64,000 nt of DNA from Desmonostoc muscorum LEGE 12446. GTDB lineage: Bacteria > Cyanobacteriota > Cyanobacteriia > Cyanobacteriales > Nostocaceae. The position numbers were made by a program, and so were the translations under genes. Shown piece by piece: positions 19,634-28,517 of this stretch. Each line of letters begins with the position of its first letter. Positions within the stretch are counted from its first letter, which is position 1. Location of the stretch: assembly GCF_015207005.2 (NCBI RefSeq), contig NZ_JADEXS020000001.1:8517001-8581000 (forward strand), given 5' to 3'. Below the pieces are notes generated by a model. That model made no database searches, was not told the origin of the DNA, and saw only the letters and a program-made list of their open reading frames with translations.

Positions 19634-20128
19634 TCAAAAACCCTCAACATCTTCTGCTTCCACACCACCGGGGCCTTCCCCAAACAGCCAGTCGCTATCA
19701 CTGTCGGCATTACCTTCGCCATCCACCTGAAGATTTAAGGAAGGTATCAGCTGTTCAATTTGGCTTTCAAGTCGGGAGATCGCCAACGTTAAAGAAGCAA
19801 GTTGTTCCCTATCCTTTTTAATTTCATTTGAAATACCCACCCGCAATTGATTTAACCGCTCCTGGAGTGTATGCACTTCGGTTTTGCTTGCAGAAGGGAT
19901 GCTCACTTTCTCTGACAGGGCGGCGATTTGAGCTTTCAAAGCTTCAATTTCGGCAGCAGTTGCACTATCTGCATCATCTGGACTCTCTTCAGAGAGTGCT
20001 TGTTTAATACAATCCAACACAAACTCCTTAAAAGTGAGGCGCAACTCCTCAGCACGCTGCTTGGCCTGCTTCACCAACTCCCGGTCTTCTTCAGACAGAA
20101 GTTTTATATTTATCTGCGGATATTCCAC
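19634..20128 (-). CDS. Coiled-coil protein with RHH-like N-terminus
   Basis: The 164-residue protein is not assigned to a family. Residues 5-45 (INIKLLSEEDRELVKQAKQR...) resemble the strand-helix-helix pattern of ribbon-helix-helix DNA binders. Residues 60-140 are a strongly predicted coiled coil (EIEALKAQIAALSEKV), and the C-terminus is acidic with Gly (DSDSDWLFGEGPGG). It is 47 bases upstream of the caspase-STAND-WD40 gene on the same strand and probably cotranscribed with it. The protein could be a regulator of that gene or a plasmid-type DNA-binding protein. Confidence 0.55.
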   Translation of the reverse strand: MEYPQINIKLLSEEDRELVKQAKQRAEELRLTFKEFVLDCIKQALSEESPDDADSATAAEIEALKAQIAALSEKVSIPSASKTEVHTLQERLNQLRVGISNEIKKDREQLASLTLAISRLESQIEQLIPSLNLQVDGEGNADSDSDWLFGEGPGGVEAEDVEGF

Positions 20129-20407
20129 CAGTCCCTCGCGCTTTTGTTGTGGAGAAGTGATTTCTAACCAGTTCTTTAACCATTTGCTTCGAGTTCTAAT
20201 ATTTACTTACTCCCCCTACCTCCCTATCTCCTCCTACTTCCCCAACTTTCCCCACTACCATCATCGCATACGGGATATCCGCGTATATACAATATAGATG
20301 ATTCTAGATGGGCAATTTGATCGTGTTCTAGAAACAACTATCATAAAGATACCGGGAATTGTGATTCTCGGCATCATAATTATCAGTGGGGGTTGGGGAT
20401 TTTTATT

Positions 20408-21490
20408 ATGGAAAATTTACCTGTATTAAGCGTGGAATCACTTGCTGTGGAGGTGGTGACTCTACCGCTTGATGAAGCTCGTGTCGCGCTTGTGGATTAT
20501 TATTTTCCCAACCGCCAGAAAATTAATTCCACACAACAGCTAATTGAGCTATGGGTACATTCTGTCACTATCAAAAGCGACCAAACGCGACGGGCATATC
20601 GGCAAATTGGTTATGAGCTTGTCGATTATATGCAGTCGCGGTTTGGGATATCTGATTTGAGGATGGTAACGTTATTCCATCTACACGCAAATCTTGCTTG
20701 GCTCAAGGATGAAAAGCCAGTACGAGGAAAGAAAAATACTTATGGAATTAGTAAAAATACTGCGGCTAAATACACGGCAGCGATTAAAAGTTTGTGGGAG
20801 TGGGGTACTAGAGCTTCTATTGGTTATTTTGCTATCGACTTGGGCAAGGACTTAAGCATCCAGTGGGACGATAAGCTTGCAGAGCGGATTCTGTCGGAAC
20901 GCGAGATTGCTAAGTTGGAAAAAGCGGCGATGGCAGTAGACTTACAACACAACACTAATAAGATGCATTGGCTGCTGTTTACTCTCATGTTTTACAGTGG
21001 GGTGAGGGCGGGAGAAATTGCGCGGCAAACTTCTGATTATGGTAAGCGCGTAATTACGCCGGGGTTATTTTGGCGGCAGTTTCGGGAGGATGGGGACTGT
21101 CTATTGTTAACTGTGACGGGGAAACGAAATAAAACCAGAACTATTAGTCTCGATCCGGAAACTAGTGCAGTGTTACTGGATTATCGTGGGGATGCCAGCA
21201 ACGATCGGCCGGTGTTTCCTAGTCCCAGTCGGCGGGATAGGGGTAAACCTCTAAGCGATCGCGGGTTGCGACTGATGATGGAAGAAATTTCTACTTGTGC
21301 GGGAATTAAGTTCAGCGCCCACTTTCTCCGCCACACTCACGCAACGCTGGCTAAGAAAAATGGAGCTTCTGATTTTGACTTGCAAGCAGATTTGGGCCAT
21401 GCTTCCCCGGCGACAACTGCAAAGTACATTCACCATGTCGGGCGTGTTGGGACTTCTCACGCACTGCGTAGAAAAAGCAAACACAGGTAA
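20408..21490 (+). CDS. Tyrosine recombinase / integrase
   Basis: This is a full-length tyrosine recombinase of about 360 residues with an N-terminal SAM-like DNA-binding domain and a C-terminal catalytic domain. It has the catalytic Arg in YSGVRAGEIA, Lys in VTGKRNKTRTI, the HxxR box in AHFLRHTHA, His in LGHASPATTAKY and the nucleophile Tyr in that segment. I chose ATG 20408 (MENLPVL) over the TTG at 20393, which would add five residues. It is divergent from the coiled-coil gene and ends 51 bases before the target duplication of the Tn7-like element. It could be the integrase of a host island or plasmid; no attachment site was recognised. Confidence 0.9.
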   Translation: MENLPVLSVESLAVEVVTLPLDEARVALVDYYFPNRQKINSTQQLIELWVHSVTIKSDQTRRAYRQIGYELVDYMQSRFGISDLRMVTLFHLHANLAWLKDEKPVRGKKNTYGISKNTAAKYTAAIKSLWEWGTRASIGYFAIDLGKDLSIQWDDKLAERILSEREIAKLEKAAMAVDLQHNTNKMHWLLFTLMFYSGVRAGEIARQTSDYGKRVITPGLFWRQFREDGDCLLLTVTGKRNKTRTISLDPETSAVLLDYRGDASNDRPVFPSPSRRDRGKPLSDRGLRLMMEEISTCAGIKFSAHFLRHTHATLAKKNGASDFDLQADLGHASPATTAKYIHHVGRVGTSHALRRKSKHR

Positions 21491-21502
21491 AAAATAAAAA
21501 AG

Positions 21503-21546
21503 CGTAGGGGTACGCCTACGCTTAAGCAAGCTACGCGTAGCGTCTC
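21503..21546. repeat. Short palindromic repeats of Nostoc type
   Basis: Two adjoining palindromes, one with GCGTAGGGGTACGCCTACGC and one with GCTACGCGTAGC, lie between the integrase stop and the Tn7-like element. The second ends in GTCTC, which became the duplicated target site. Related copies occur near 49785-49820, 50760-50800 and 55060-55130. Confidence 0.7.
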
Positions 21547-21589
21547 TGTCCTTTAAAGAATTATTTGTCAATTTTAAGTAATTAATGTC
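21547..21589 (+). repeat. Left terminal inverted repeat of the Tn7-like element
   Basis: This 43-bp repeat begins TGTCCTTTAAAG and contains AATTATTTGTCA. It pairs with 28009-28051 with five mismatches. The target duplication GTCTC precedes it. Confidence 0.85.
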
Positions 21590-21608
21590 TTGCTGTGTCA
21601 GAGGCTAA

Positions 21609-21743
21609 AAAACACACTCCCTAGAACGCGGGGCGAATATTGGGTTGGTGCAGCAGACTTTGGGCCACGCTAATGTTTCTACTACCAGTAGATACTTGCA
21701 CGCTAGGCCCAACGATAGCAGTTCTATGTATTTGCCTGTTTAG
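21609..21743 (+). pseudogene. C-terminal remnant of a second tyrosine recombinase
   Basis: One frame encodes about 44 residues ending at TAG 21741-21743, including HSLERGANIGLV, TLGHANVSTTSRYLHARP and the terminal MYLPV. This is the His-x(8)-Tyr end of a XerC/XerD-like recombinase common in cyanobacterial genomes. No upstream part is present. It lies just inside the left end of the Tn7-like element and is not related closely to the intact recombinase at 20408-21490. Confidence 0.8.
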
Positions 21744-21880
21744 CTACCTTAATTTACATAAGGCATTTGCAGGGCTTTAATTTGCTCCCAATTTTTTTGA
21801 GAGATAAATCTTAAACTTTAGAGTTTTGTCGTCTCTAAAGAACCAATGCCATAATACTTAAAGTCGAATGGATAAGGTTA

Positions 21881-24800
21881 ATGGCCAGTGGTCTTGGTTC
21901 AGCACATCGTGGATATCAATACCAGGATCTGGCAACTGCCTATTTTCTTGCCCAGAGTCTAATTTATCAATTTGATGAAGTTACGGTTGACCGAAAGGAG
22001 TACGAGGGAGATCGGTTTGACGATTTAGCAATTCGTGCTGACTCCAGGCTTGTTCGGCGGCAGTTTAAGCATAGTGCTGATGCAACGCGCATTTTTGAGA
22101 TTGAAGACTTAATTACCCAACGCAAAGATTTACGGATAGACGACCTTATTGCTTGCTTTAAAAGTGCAGGTTCGGCTGTAGCAGATGAATATCGGCTTTG
22201 TGCTACATGGTCGCGTCCTAGAGATCCAAAGCTAGTGGCTCTGCTTGAGGAGATTCCTGCTGAACCATCTTTTGTTGGACATCCAACAAGGCTGTATCGA
22301 TTGCGTGGTGATTTAATTTGGCCAGAAGGGGGCAAATTTTCTTGGAAGCCCAAAAGAGCAGCAGAATTTAATTTATCACAACAAGATTTCCTTGATTTTA
22401 CAGCCCGATTTGTGATTGAACTCGAATGTCCTTCGTTTTCAGGAGATTTAAGTAACCCTGGAACGCTTGAACAGATGTTGCTCCGTCTCTTAGTAAACGA
22501 TATAGGTGTTGGTCAGTATCCGAATCAGGAAAGAAATGTTGTAGATGTTGCATTCAGTCTCAGTGAAATTGCTTCCCAGGCTCGAGCAGGTGGGCAAACT
22601 CTTAAGCCATCAGAAGTAGTAGCCAAGCTTCGGTTAAGGACAGACTATGGGAAAGTGGCTCAACAGTTTCCGCTGGTTAAATCAGAGCTTGTCAATCGAG
22701 TCTCCCTGTTAGAAACCCTCCACAATCAGGTTGAGACGCAACCCGTTATTGTTTTTACTGGATCTCCTGGTTCTGGCAAATCGTGGACTCTTACCTGTCT
22801 TGCCGAGCAACTAAAGGAGGCTGGACACTTAGTAGCGAAGCATTACTGCTATTTAGAGCCAGGAGATCCAGATGTCCAAAAACGCATTACAACCGATGTA
22901 CTTTTTGCCAACCTGATCTATGAACTTATAAGTTCCGAGTCTTCTTTAAGGGAAAAGCACCGCCCCATCTACTCAGTTGGCTCACGAGAGCTTGAAAATA
23001 TATTGGTAAATGCAATTAAGCTAAGTGCAACAGGTCGGATTGTCCTAATTATTGACGGCATTGATCATATTTCGCGTGTCCTCAGCGAATCACCAACACT
23101 TGCTCCCAAAGACACAGATATTGTTAAAGAATTGGCGGCACTCAATCTACCTCCAGGTGTATGTTTGGTGATGGGCTCACAACCCGGCAGCCATTTAGAC
23201 CCATTGGCTGGTGTAGGAAAGAATATCACAATACAAGATTGGAGTTTTGAGGAAACCACTAACCTAGCAAATCGGTTAGGAGTTTTGAACAGGCTAAGTG
23301 AGGCTGGTTTTGCTGACATTGAGAAAGAATTTACCACCGTACTTTATGAGCGTTCAGAAGGTAATCCTCTATACGCAACCTTTTTATGCCGGGAACTTTT
23401 AGCCAAACTTAATGATAGTAGTGCAGTTGAACCAATTGCATCATTGCGAGAGGCCCCTGTTATTGCTGGAAGCATTTCTTGTTACTATGACTATCTACTG
23501 CAAACTGCACAACCTGTAGGAGCTAGCCAGATAGTAGCAGATTTGCTCGGACTTATCGACTACGGACTGACTATAAAAGAACTACAGGAAATTTTTCCTT
23601 TACTTGCACATTATATCCCGTCTGCACTTAACCACCTCTCACCAATTCTCAAACAGGTGACATCTCAGGGGGGGGTGAGGATTTACCACGAAAGTTTTCG
23701 CCGTTTTATTATTGAACGTCTGCGTTCGCAGGGGATTACATTAGTCAGCATCATTACCCCAGTTATAGATTGGCTGACACAGCGCGGCTTCTACAAAGAT
23801 TCAAAAGCATATCGTTTTCTACTGCCCTGCTTGCGTCGTGCAGACCGCAAGAAAGATATCCTTGATTTGATAAGTTTCGATTTCGTGTCTCGCAGCGTGG
23901 AATTTGGACATCCGCAGTCTGCAATTCAAGCAAACCTAATGCTCGCTACTGACGTAGCAGCAGAGGAACTGGATTGGGTAAGCCTTACCCGTTTGGCAGA
24001 GCTTCATCGCTCTAATTACACTTGTTTTGAAGAAAAACTCAGAGATTTTGACTTGTACGAATTGTACGGTCGAACTTTTGGCGAGGTGTTCGGGATGGAT
24101 GCCTTGGTTGAGCGGTTGCTTTTTGAAGGTCGAGCAACCTTACCAGCCAAACAAGGGCTGATTTTGTGTTCACTGTGTGATGATGCTGGACAAACGCCCC
24201 CTTGGAGTGAATACCTAGAGCTAGAGCGAAAAAATGAGGTTGAGGATGACAGCCAAGATTCTAGTTGGGAGCAAGCCGCTATCGCCAGGTTTCATGGTTT
24301 GGTTCGACTTTATGGAGTTGAAGCAATGTGCCAGCGACTATCGGACTGGCTTGTAGATGTTAAGGAACCGCCAATTAGCTACTTGAGAGGCGTTCTCAGG
24401 CGGTTAGCGCAATTTGGTGGTTCAGATGTACTTAAGCCTTTGTTGAGAGCGTCACATATAACAGATGAAGTAGTATCCGTGGTAAGGGTCGAACTAGCGA
24501 GGATTCTTGAGGTGGAGGTTAATGCACAAGCGGCGAGAGAAGTTGCAACACAAGCTGTGCAGAGCCGAGTTTCCATAGATTTGGCTTTTGAATGCCTTAG
24601 TATGGGTGCGACACCAAATGAGATAATGAAGTGCTACCCCGAACTTACAAAGACAATTACCGAATTTGATTGCGAACGCAAATATTTTGAAGAAGCACCT
24701 ATGCGTTCTTGGGTAGCTGCTGTTGGGATTGCGGCTGCTACTGACCCAACACTGCTCTATGAAGTAAGAAAAAAAATAGGTAGAGGCAGTTGGTATAAAA

Positions 24801-27800
24801 ACTGGCTATGTTTTATTGTGTCTCTATCGGAGGCTGAAGTTAAAGCTAAACTAGACTTAGTAGCCGCGCAGTCCGAACTCTTTGAGGCTATTAAGAACTT
24901 GTCTAGTGACACACATCCCTTTAAGGGCGAGCCTCGAGCTATTGACCTGTATTCAATCAGGGAAATTATTCATCAATCTATTGCTCGCGCTCTCCACTTG
25001 TTACAGGGAACACAGCAATGGGAGAAAGTATTAAATTATCTTTTCAAGATTTCAAGCGAAACAAATGGTTATGAAAAATCTTCTATAGGTCCAATTGCTC
25101 CAGAAGTCTTGATTAAACTACTGCTGCCTTACGCATCAAATCAGTCAGTACATGAATCTACTCTTAAAATTATTGAGCTTTTAGTGCAACAGGCAGAGAA
25201 AATAGGTCGATTTTATGAGGTACATGCATCTTATGAGATGTACCTTATTCAAGCACTAGTTGCAGGGATAAAAGTAGATGCTGCTAGGACTAAATGGCAG
25301 TCTGTTGCCACTTACTTATGTGCATATGGTTTTCGTAAAGACAGCACCATTTCTGAATTGTTATGGAGCCTACCAGCACTTGGGGAAGTAGATTTGCAAC
25401 GTACTCGCACTGCTTTTAAAGTAGTACAACCCCTTGTAGATACCGTTGTGGAACATACTGAAAGGGTTGAGTATGCACATGGTGCTTGGTATGCAGCTTT
25501 GTGCAAAGTTGATCCAGTTGCTGGATTAGTTTTACTAGCCCGTTCGCTAGTCTTATACGGTGGCGTCATTGACTGGCGGCTTGAGAGTGCTTTGGAAGAT
25601 GTAGTTGATAATACACAGCTTATAGGGAATCCATTAATTCTTGTTTTCTTAGAGGCAACTTGCCCAATTGACGGGCAGGATACATTGGCTAAGAGACGAC
25701 TGGCTGTGATTGAGCGACTCCTCAAAATCAATCCGGAAATCGGTCAACACCATTTTCGTTTGCTAGCAGCGCAAATACAGGGGGACTCTAGAAAGTTCAA
25801 CCCCGCAGTCTGGGAGCAGCTGCAAGACTTTTCAGCTATTTATAACATTCCTCTACCACCAGGGCGATGCATAATTGGAGATGAAGAGAATAAATCTGAA
25901 CGTACATACCGAGAAAAGCAAACAAGACTTTCCTCGATTTTTGTTGAGCCGCCAATTTTTCCCTTTGAGGCTTCACCTTTAGATTTGATGAAGGGATTAC
26001 GGTTTGTTTGTAACCAATCTTCATTGGAAAAGAGAGATTACAGCAAATTTATCAATGCTTTTGGTTATCGACTTGTTGAATTGCTGGATAAAGGTGCAGA
26101 AGACGAAGCTATCCACCTTTTACATTACTTCTGTCGCGAACATCATTTTTATGAAGATGCCGTATTAATTGCAGATGTAGCAGAAGGTTTAGAAAGACAC
26201 GGTTATAAACAAATCGCTTCAATTACATTTATTTTTGCATACTGCTATTCTCGGGACGGTGGTGGCTGGCTTCAGTTAGGAGGCTCTAAACATCTTCCTT
26301 GGCTTATGCATGCTATCACCTTATCTCAGGATATAGCCTTGCATTATTTAGCAAATGAAGTTGCTCACTTTCTTGAGAAGACATATGTTAGCGGTATTAC
26401 ACGTCACTTAATCCAATTTTTTGCAGCACAAAGGATGACAAATGTAGCTTTCCAATGTTGGGAGGCTGCGTTTGAAGTTATTCAGCACAGGCTACCCAGT
26501 CATAAGGCAGTGAGTGGACCGTTTATTCCCTATGTGCCAGAGGAGACACCCTTATGGTCAATAGATGAGGGTCTTGTGTCAGTACTGCTGGCTCGTGTGA
26601 CCCATCCGGAGCTAGAGCGAAAAGTAACAGCCCTATCAGGTTTGGCTGCTTTGTTTTCGTATCTTCCCACGTCAACCATTGCACCATTGCGGGAATCTCT
26701 GCGTTTAGATACGCCCATTACTTCAGTCATAACAATACTTCAGCTACTTAGTAATTCAGAATGCCCTCCCTACCCAATCTCAGTTGCGCTTCAAAATGAA
26801 CTCTTAGAGCTATCTCGATGTGACATTTTTGGTATACGCATATTAGCGCAGGCTCTCCTTGAACGAATTGGCCTTACTCTAAGAAACACCCAATTAACGG
26901 CAGTAAATCCAGTAAAATCGACACTGACTTCACGCCAAGAAAATGCAATTTTATCGCTTGATTGGGGAGAAAGGGTTGATACCGTTTCAGAAATTTGGCC
27001 TTCATTTTCACATCAGGTTGCGTTACATTTCAATCAGCTTTGGGAAAGAACAGAAAGTTATAAGATGCGGGCGCAATCTCGTCACGAGGCGGCACAAAGT
27101 CGTGTAAGAAATAATATGCCATCAACCCCATTACTTTTCTGGGAAAAAGAAATTTTTGAATGTGTTTTTCATGAAGTCCTCAATGGAATTGAGTCCCAAC
27201 TTTGGGCTGAGGGAGAATGGACACCTAGCTCTGCCATTGTAATTCAACAACGAGTTACGCCACGCCTGAAGTTACAAATAGCACGTTGGCATAGTCGCGT
27301 TATACGTCCATTATTACCTTTACCTAGTCTTCAGCAATCAGGCCTTTCTCCCGCCATTGCCATCTCAAATGAAGATGAATATAACGGTTGGTATCGCTGT
27401 GGATATTACGAGCGCCAGTTATTGTTTGAGGAAAAAGTCCTTGGTGATTTAAGCAATGAAGTAACTATATTTGCAGGTGTCATGTTTGAGAGGGAACAGA
27501 ATTTTTTTGAACAAAATATGTTACCTTTTGGATACGGAAATGAAGAAGCGTGGTGGGACTGGCAAAACGATTATATATTACTTCAACCACAAGGTTTTCA
27601 TGGGCCACTTGTTGGCTTGAAATGGGTGCAGGATTTTTTGGGGTATCGCCCTGTCATGATGCTGCCACCTCAGTTAGCTAGGCGTTGTAGTTTACATCTC
27701 GTTAATAAATGGCCTAGCCGCTTGGAACTTGTAGATAGCCAGGGGGTTTGCGCTGTAAGTTTTCGCTGGTGGAATGTACGACCTGTGGGTGATGGACTGA

Positions 27801-27931
27801 ACGAGGAGATTCCTATATTACAAGGTTGTGACCTAATTGTACGTCCAGATATCTTTGAACAGATACGACAACTATCTAAATGGTCGCCTATTGAAGTGAG
27901 ACAAGTACAACGGAGTTTGGGAAATGAGTGA
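21881..27931 (+). CDS. Avs-like STAND NTPase with N-terminal Cap4/DUF4297-like nuclease domain
   Basis: This single 2016-residue protein has an N-terminal PD-(D/E)xK nuclease-like domain (about 1-210) opening with HRGYQYQDLATAYF. It contains EGDRFDDLAI followed by RRQFKHS, which fits the D...QxK active site of the Cap4 (DUF4297) endonuclease family. A STAND/NACHT-type NTPase follows with Walker A TGSPGSGKSWT at about 292-302 and Walker B IVLIIDGIDHIS at about 387-398. About 1400 residues of helical sensor-like repeats complete it. This order and size match antiviral STAND (Avs) proteins, which recognise phage proteins and activate an effector nuclease. No partner gene is needed and none is adjacent. 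It is the sole cargo of the Tn7-like element, and its stop codon overlaps an internal end repeat. The family assignment is inferred from architecture. Confidence 0.8.
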   Translation: MASGLGSAHRGYQYQDLATAYFLAQSLIYQFDEVTVDRKEYEGDRFDDLAIRADSRLVRRQFKHSADATRIFEIEDLITQRKDLRIDDLIACFKSAGSAVADEYRLCATWSRPRDPKLVALLEEIPAEPSFVGHPTRLYRLRGDLIWPEGGKFSWKPKRAAEFNLSQQDFLDFTARFVIELECPSFSGDLSNPGTLEQMLLRLLVNDIGVGQYPNQERNVVDVAFSLSEIASQARAGGQTLKPSEVVAKLRLRTDYGKVAQQFPLVKSELVNRVSLLETLHNQVETQPVIVFTGSPGSGKSWTLTCLAEQLKEAGHLVAKHYCYLEPGDPDVQKRITTDVLFANLIYELISSESSLREKHRPIYSVGSRELENILVNAIKLSATGRIVLIIDGIDHISRVLSESPTLAPKDTDIVKELAALNLPPGVCLVMGSQPGSHLDPLAGVGKNITIQDWSFEETTNLANRLGVLNRLSEAGFADIEKEFTTVLYERSEGNPLYATFLCRELLAKLNDSSAVEPIASLREAPVIAGSISCYYDYLLQTAQPVGASQIVADLLGLIDYGLTIKELQEIFPLLAHYIPSALNHLSPILKQVTSQGGVRIYHESFRRFIIERLRSQGITLVSIITPVIDWLTQRGFYKDSKAYRFLLPCLRRADRKKDILDLISFDFVSRSVEFGHPQSAIQANLMLATDVAAEELDWVSLTRLAELHRSNYTCFEEKLRDFDLYELYGRTFGEVFGMDALVERLLFEGRATLPAKQGLILCSLCDDAGQTPPWSEYLELERKNEVEDDSQDSSWEQAAIARFHGLVRLYGVEAMCQRLSDWLVDVKEPPISYLRGVLRRLAQFGGSDVLKPLLRASHITDEVVSVVRVELARILEVEVNAQAAREVATQAVQSRVSIDLAFECLSMGATPNEIMKCYPELTKTITEFDCERKYFEEAPMRSWVAAVGIAAATDPTLLYEVRKKIGRGSWYKNWLCFIVSLSEAEVKAKLDLVAAQSELFEAIKNLSSDTHPFKGEPRAIDLYSIREIIHQSIARALHLLQGTQQWEKVLNYLFKISSETNGYEKSSIGPIAPEVLIKLLLPYASNQSVHESTLKIIELLVQQAEKIGRFYEVHASYEMYLIQALVAGIKVDAARTKWQSVATYLCAYGFRKDSTISELLWSLPALGEVDLQRTRTAFKVVQPLVDTVVEHTERVEYAHGAWYAALCKVDPVAGLVLLARSLVLYGGVIDWRLESALEDVVDNTQLIGNPLILVFLEATCPIDGQDTLAKRRLAVIERLLKINPEIGQHHFRLLAAQIQGDSRKFNPAVWEQLQDFSAIYNIPLPPGRCIIGDEENKSERTYREKQTRLSSIFVEPPIFPFEASPLDLMKGLRFVCNQSSLEKRDYSKFINAFGYRLVELLDKGAEDEAIHLLHYFCREHHFYEDAVLIADVAEGLERHGYKQIASITFIFAYCYSRDGGGWLQLGGSKHLPWLMHAITLSQDIALHYLANEVAHFLEKTYVSGITRHLIQFFAAQRMTNVAFQCWEAAFEVIQHRLPSHKAVSGPFIPYVPEETPLWSIDEGLVSVLLARVTHPELERKVTALSGLAALFSYLPTSTIAPLRESLRLDTPITSVITILQLLSNSECPPYPISVALQNELLELSRCDIFGIRILAQALLERIGLTLRNTQLTAVNPVKSTLTSRQENAILSLDWGERVDTVSEIWPSFSHQVALHFNQLWERTESYKMRAQSRHEAAQSRVRNNMPSTPLLFWEKEIFECVFHEVLNGIESQLWAEGEWTPSSAIVIQQRVTPRLKLQIARWHSRVIRPLLPLPSLQQSGLSPAIAISNEDEYNGWYRCGYYERQLLFEEKVLGDLSNEVTIFAGVMFEREQNFFEQNMLPFGYGNEEAWWDWQNDYILLQPQGFHGPLVGLKWVQDFLGYRPVMMLPPQLARRCSLHLVNKWPSRLELVDSQGVCAVSFRWWNVRPVGDGLNEEIPILQGCDLIVRPDIFEQIRQLSKWSPIEVRQVQRSLGNE

Positions 27932-27951
27932 CATTAATTGTTTAAAACTGA
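27929..27951 (-). repeat. Subterminal copy of the Tn7-like end repeat
   Basis: The sequence matches the inner half of both terminal repeats (TCAGTTTTAAACAATTAATG on the minus strand, plus TCA). It starts exactly at the TGA stop codon of the Avs-like gene and lies 80 bases inside the equivalent segment of the right terminal repeat. It is a probable transposase-binding site. Confidence 0.6.
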
Positions 27952-28008
27952 AATTTGAGGAGCTAGAGCATAACTCTAATTGCACAAAACCCAAAAAACG
28001 AGTGGCTT

Positions 28009-28051
28009 GACAGTAATTATTTAAAACTGACAAATAATTCTTTGATGGACA
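28009..28051 (-). repeat. Right terminal inverted repeat of the Tn7-like element
   Basis: This 43-bp repeat ends CTTTGATGGACA and is followed directly by the target duplication GTCTC at 28052-28056. It is the inverted partner of 21547-21589. Confidence 0.85.
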
Positions 28052-28177
28052 GTCTCACTCCAGAAGGCATCGCCTCCGACGGGCGGTTAGGCCATCGCAC
28101 TCATACGCTCATAATGATAGTGTCAAGGTAGTTATCAAGATGGAAACACGCTCAGTTGTTCCTGTCCGCGGACTAGT

Positions 28178-28210
28178 TTACCTAGATATTACCTAGACAT
28201 TACCTAGATA
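28178..28210. promoter_or_regulatory. Three tandem 11-bp operator-like repeats
   Basis: TTACCTAGATA, TTACCTAGACA and TTACCTAGATA follow each other without spacers, and the last base is the A of the RHH gene start codon. A single TTACCTAGACT occurs at 41016-41026, eight bases before the start of another RHH gene. RHH repressors commonly bind tandem repeats over their own promoter, so this is probably an autoregulatory operator. Confidence 0.65.
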
Positions 28211-28428
28211 TGAGCAATACAGGGAGAACAAAGAAGCTAGCATCTTTCAACTGTGATCAAAAAATGTGGGAGCAGTTTATCGCCCGTTGCAACTCGAAAG
28301 GCACGACGGCAACAGCAACGCTCACCCGTTTTATTGAGCTATACCTAGATGGTTCTCTAGATGACCTTGATGCAATTGCTGGTAATGAAGATAAACGTTT
28401 GGACTCTTTAGAACAAAAATTGGCATAA
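28210..28428 (+). CDS. Small ribbon-helix-helix (CopG-like) DNA-binding protein
   Basis: The 72-residue protein has the RHH pattern: a short strand (KKLASFNCD) and two helices (QKMWEQFIARCNSKG and TATATLTRFIELYLDG), followed by an acidic tail with a short coiled coil. Such proteins act as dimers that repress their own promoter in plasmid copy-control, partition or antitoxin units. Three tandem 11-bp repeats run up to its start codon. No toxin gene is adjacent. The closest architectural relative in the window is the RHH gene at 41034, which has the same upstream motif. Confidence 0.7.
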   Translation: MSNTGRTKKLASFNCDQKMWEQFIARCNSKGTTATATLTRFIELYLDGSLDDLDAIAGNEDKRLDSLEQKLA

Positions 28429-28517
28429 AATTCTTCTGGTTTCATACCAAATTCCCAGTGACTGTAGAGTGAAATTAGATGAATTTCTCTTGCCCCTAAA
28501 ATCCGGGGATTAGACAT
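28416..28517 (-). pseudogene. N-terminal fragment of a cyanobacterial HTH-type protein
   Basis: From ATG 28517 the first 33 residues (MSNPRILGAREIHLISLYSH, then WEFGMKPEEFYANF) resemble the start of small helix-turn-helix proteins that are common in Nostocales. The similarity ends where the RHH gene's 3' end begins on the other strand. It appears to be a truncated leftover. The resemblance is from memory and not confirmed. Confidence 0.4.

Larger units (their letters stand above)
21547..28051. mobile_element. Non-autonomous Tn7-like (TnsB/TniA-type) transposon carrying an Avs-like gene
   Basis: The 6505-bp segment is bounded by 43-bp terminal inverted repeats at 21547-21589 and 28009-28051 that align without gaps at 38 of 43 positions. 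Its outer ends are TGTCC...GGACA and it is flanked on both sides by the 5-bp direct repeat GTCTC (21542-21546, 28052-28056). TGT...ACA ends with 5-bp duplications are characteristic of Tn7-like and Tn5053/Tn402-like elements. A further copy of the inner half of the repeat lies at 27929-27951, like the repeated transposase-binding sites in Tn7 ends. No transposase gene is inside. The contents are a recombinase remnant and one 6-kb STAND-nuclease gene. I see no HIP1 octamer inside it, unlike the flanking DNA. Confidence 0.8.

Noticed and set aside
20129..20407. Attachment site of the tyrosine recombinase
   Set aside because: No tRNA end or direct repeat pair was found; only AT-rich divergent promoter-like DNA is visible.
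28178..28210. Tandem repeats as a CRISPR-like array
   Set aside because: The units are 11 bp without spacers and end at a start codon; there are no cas genes. They fit an operator.
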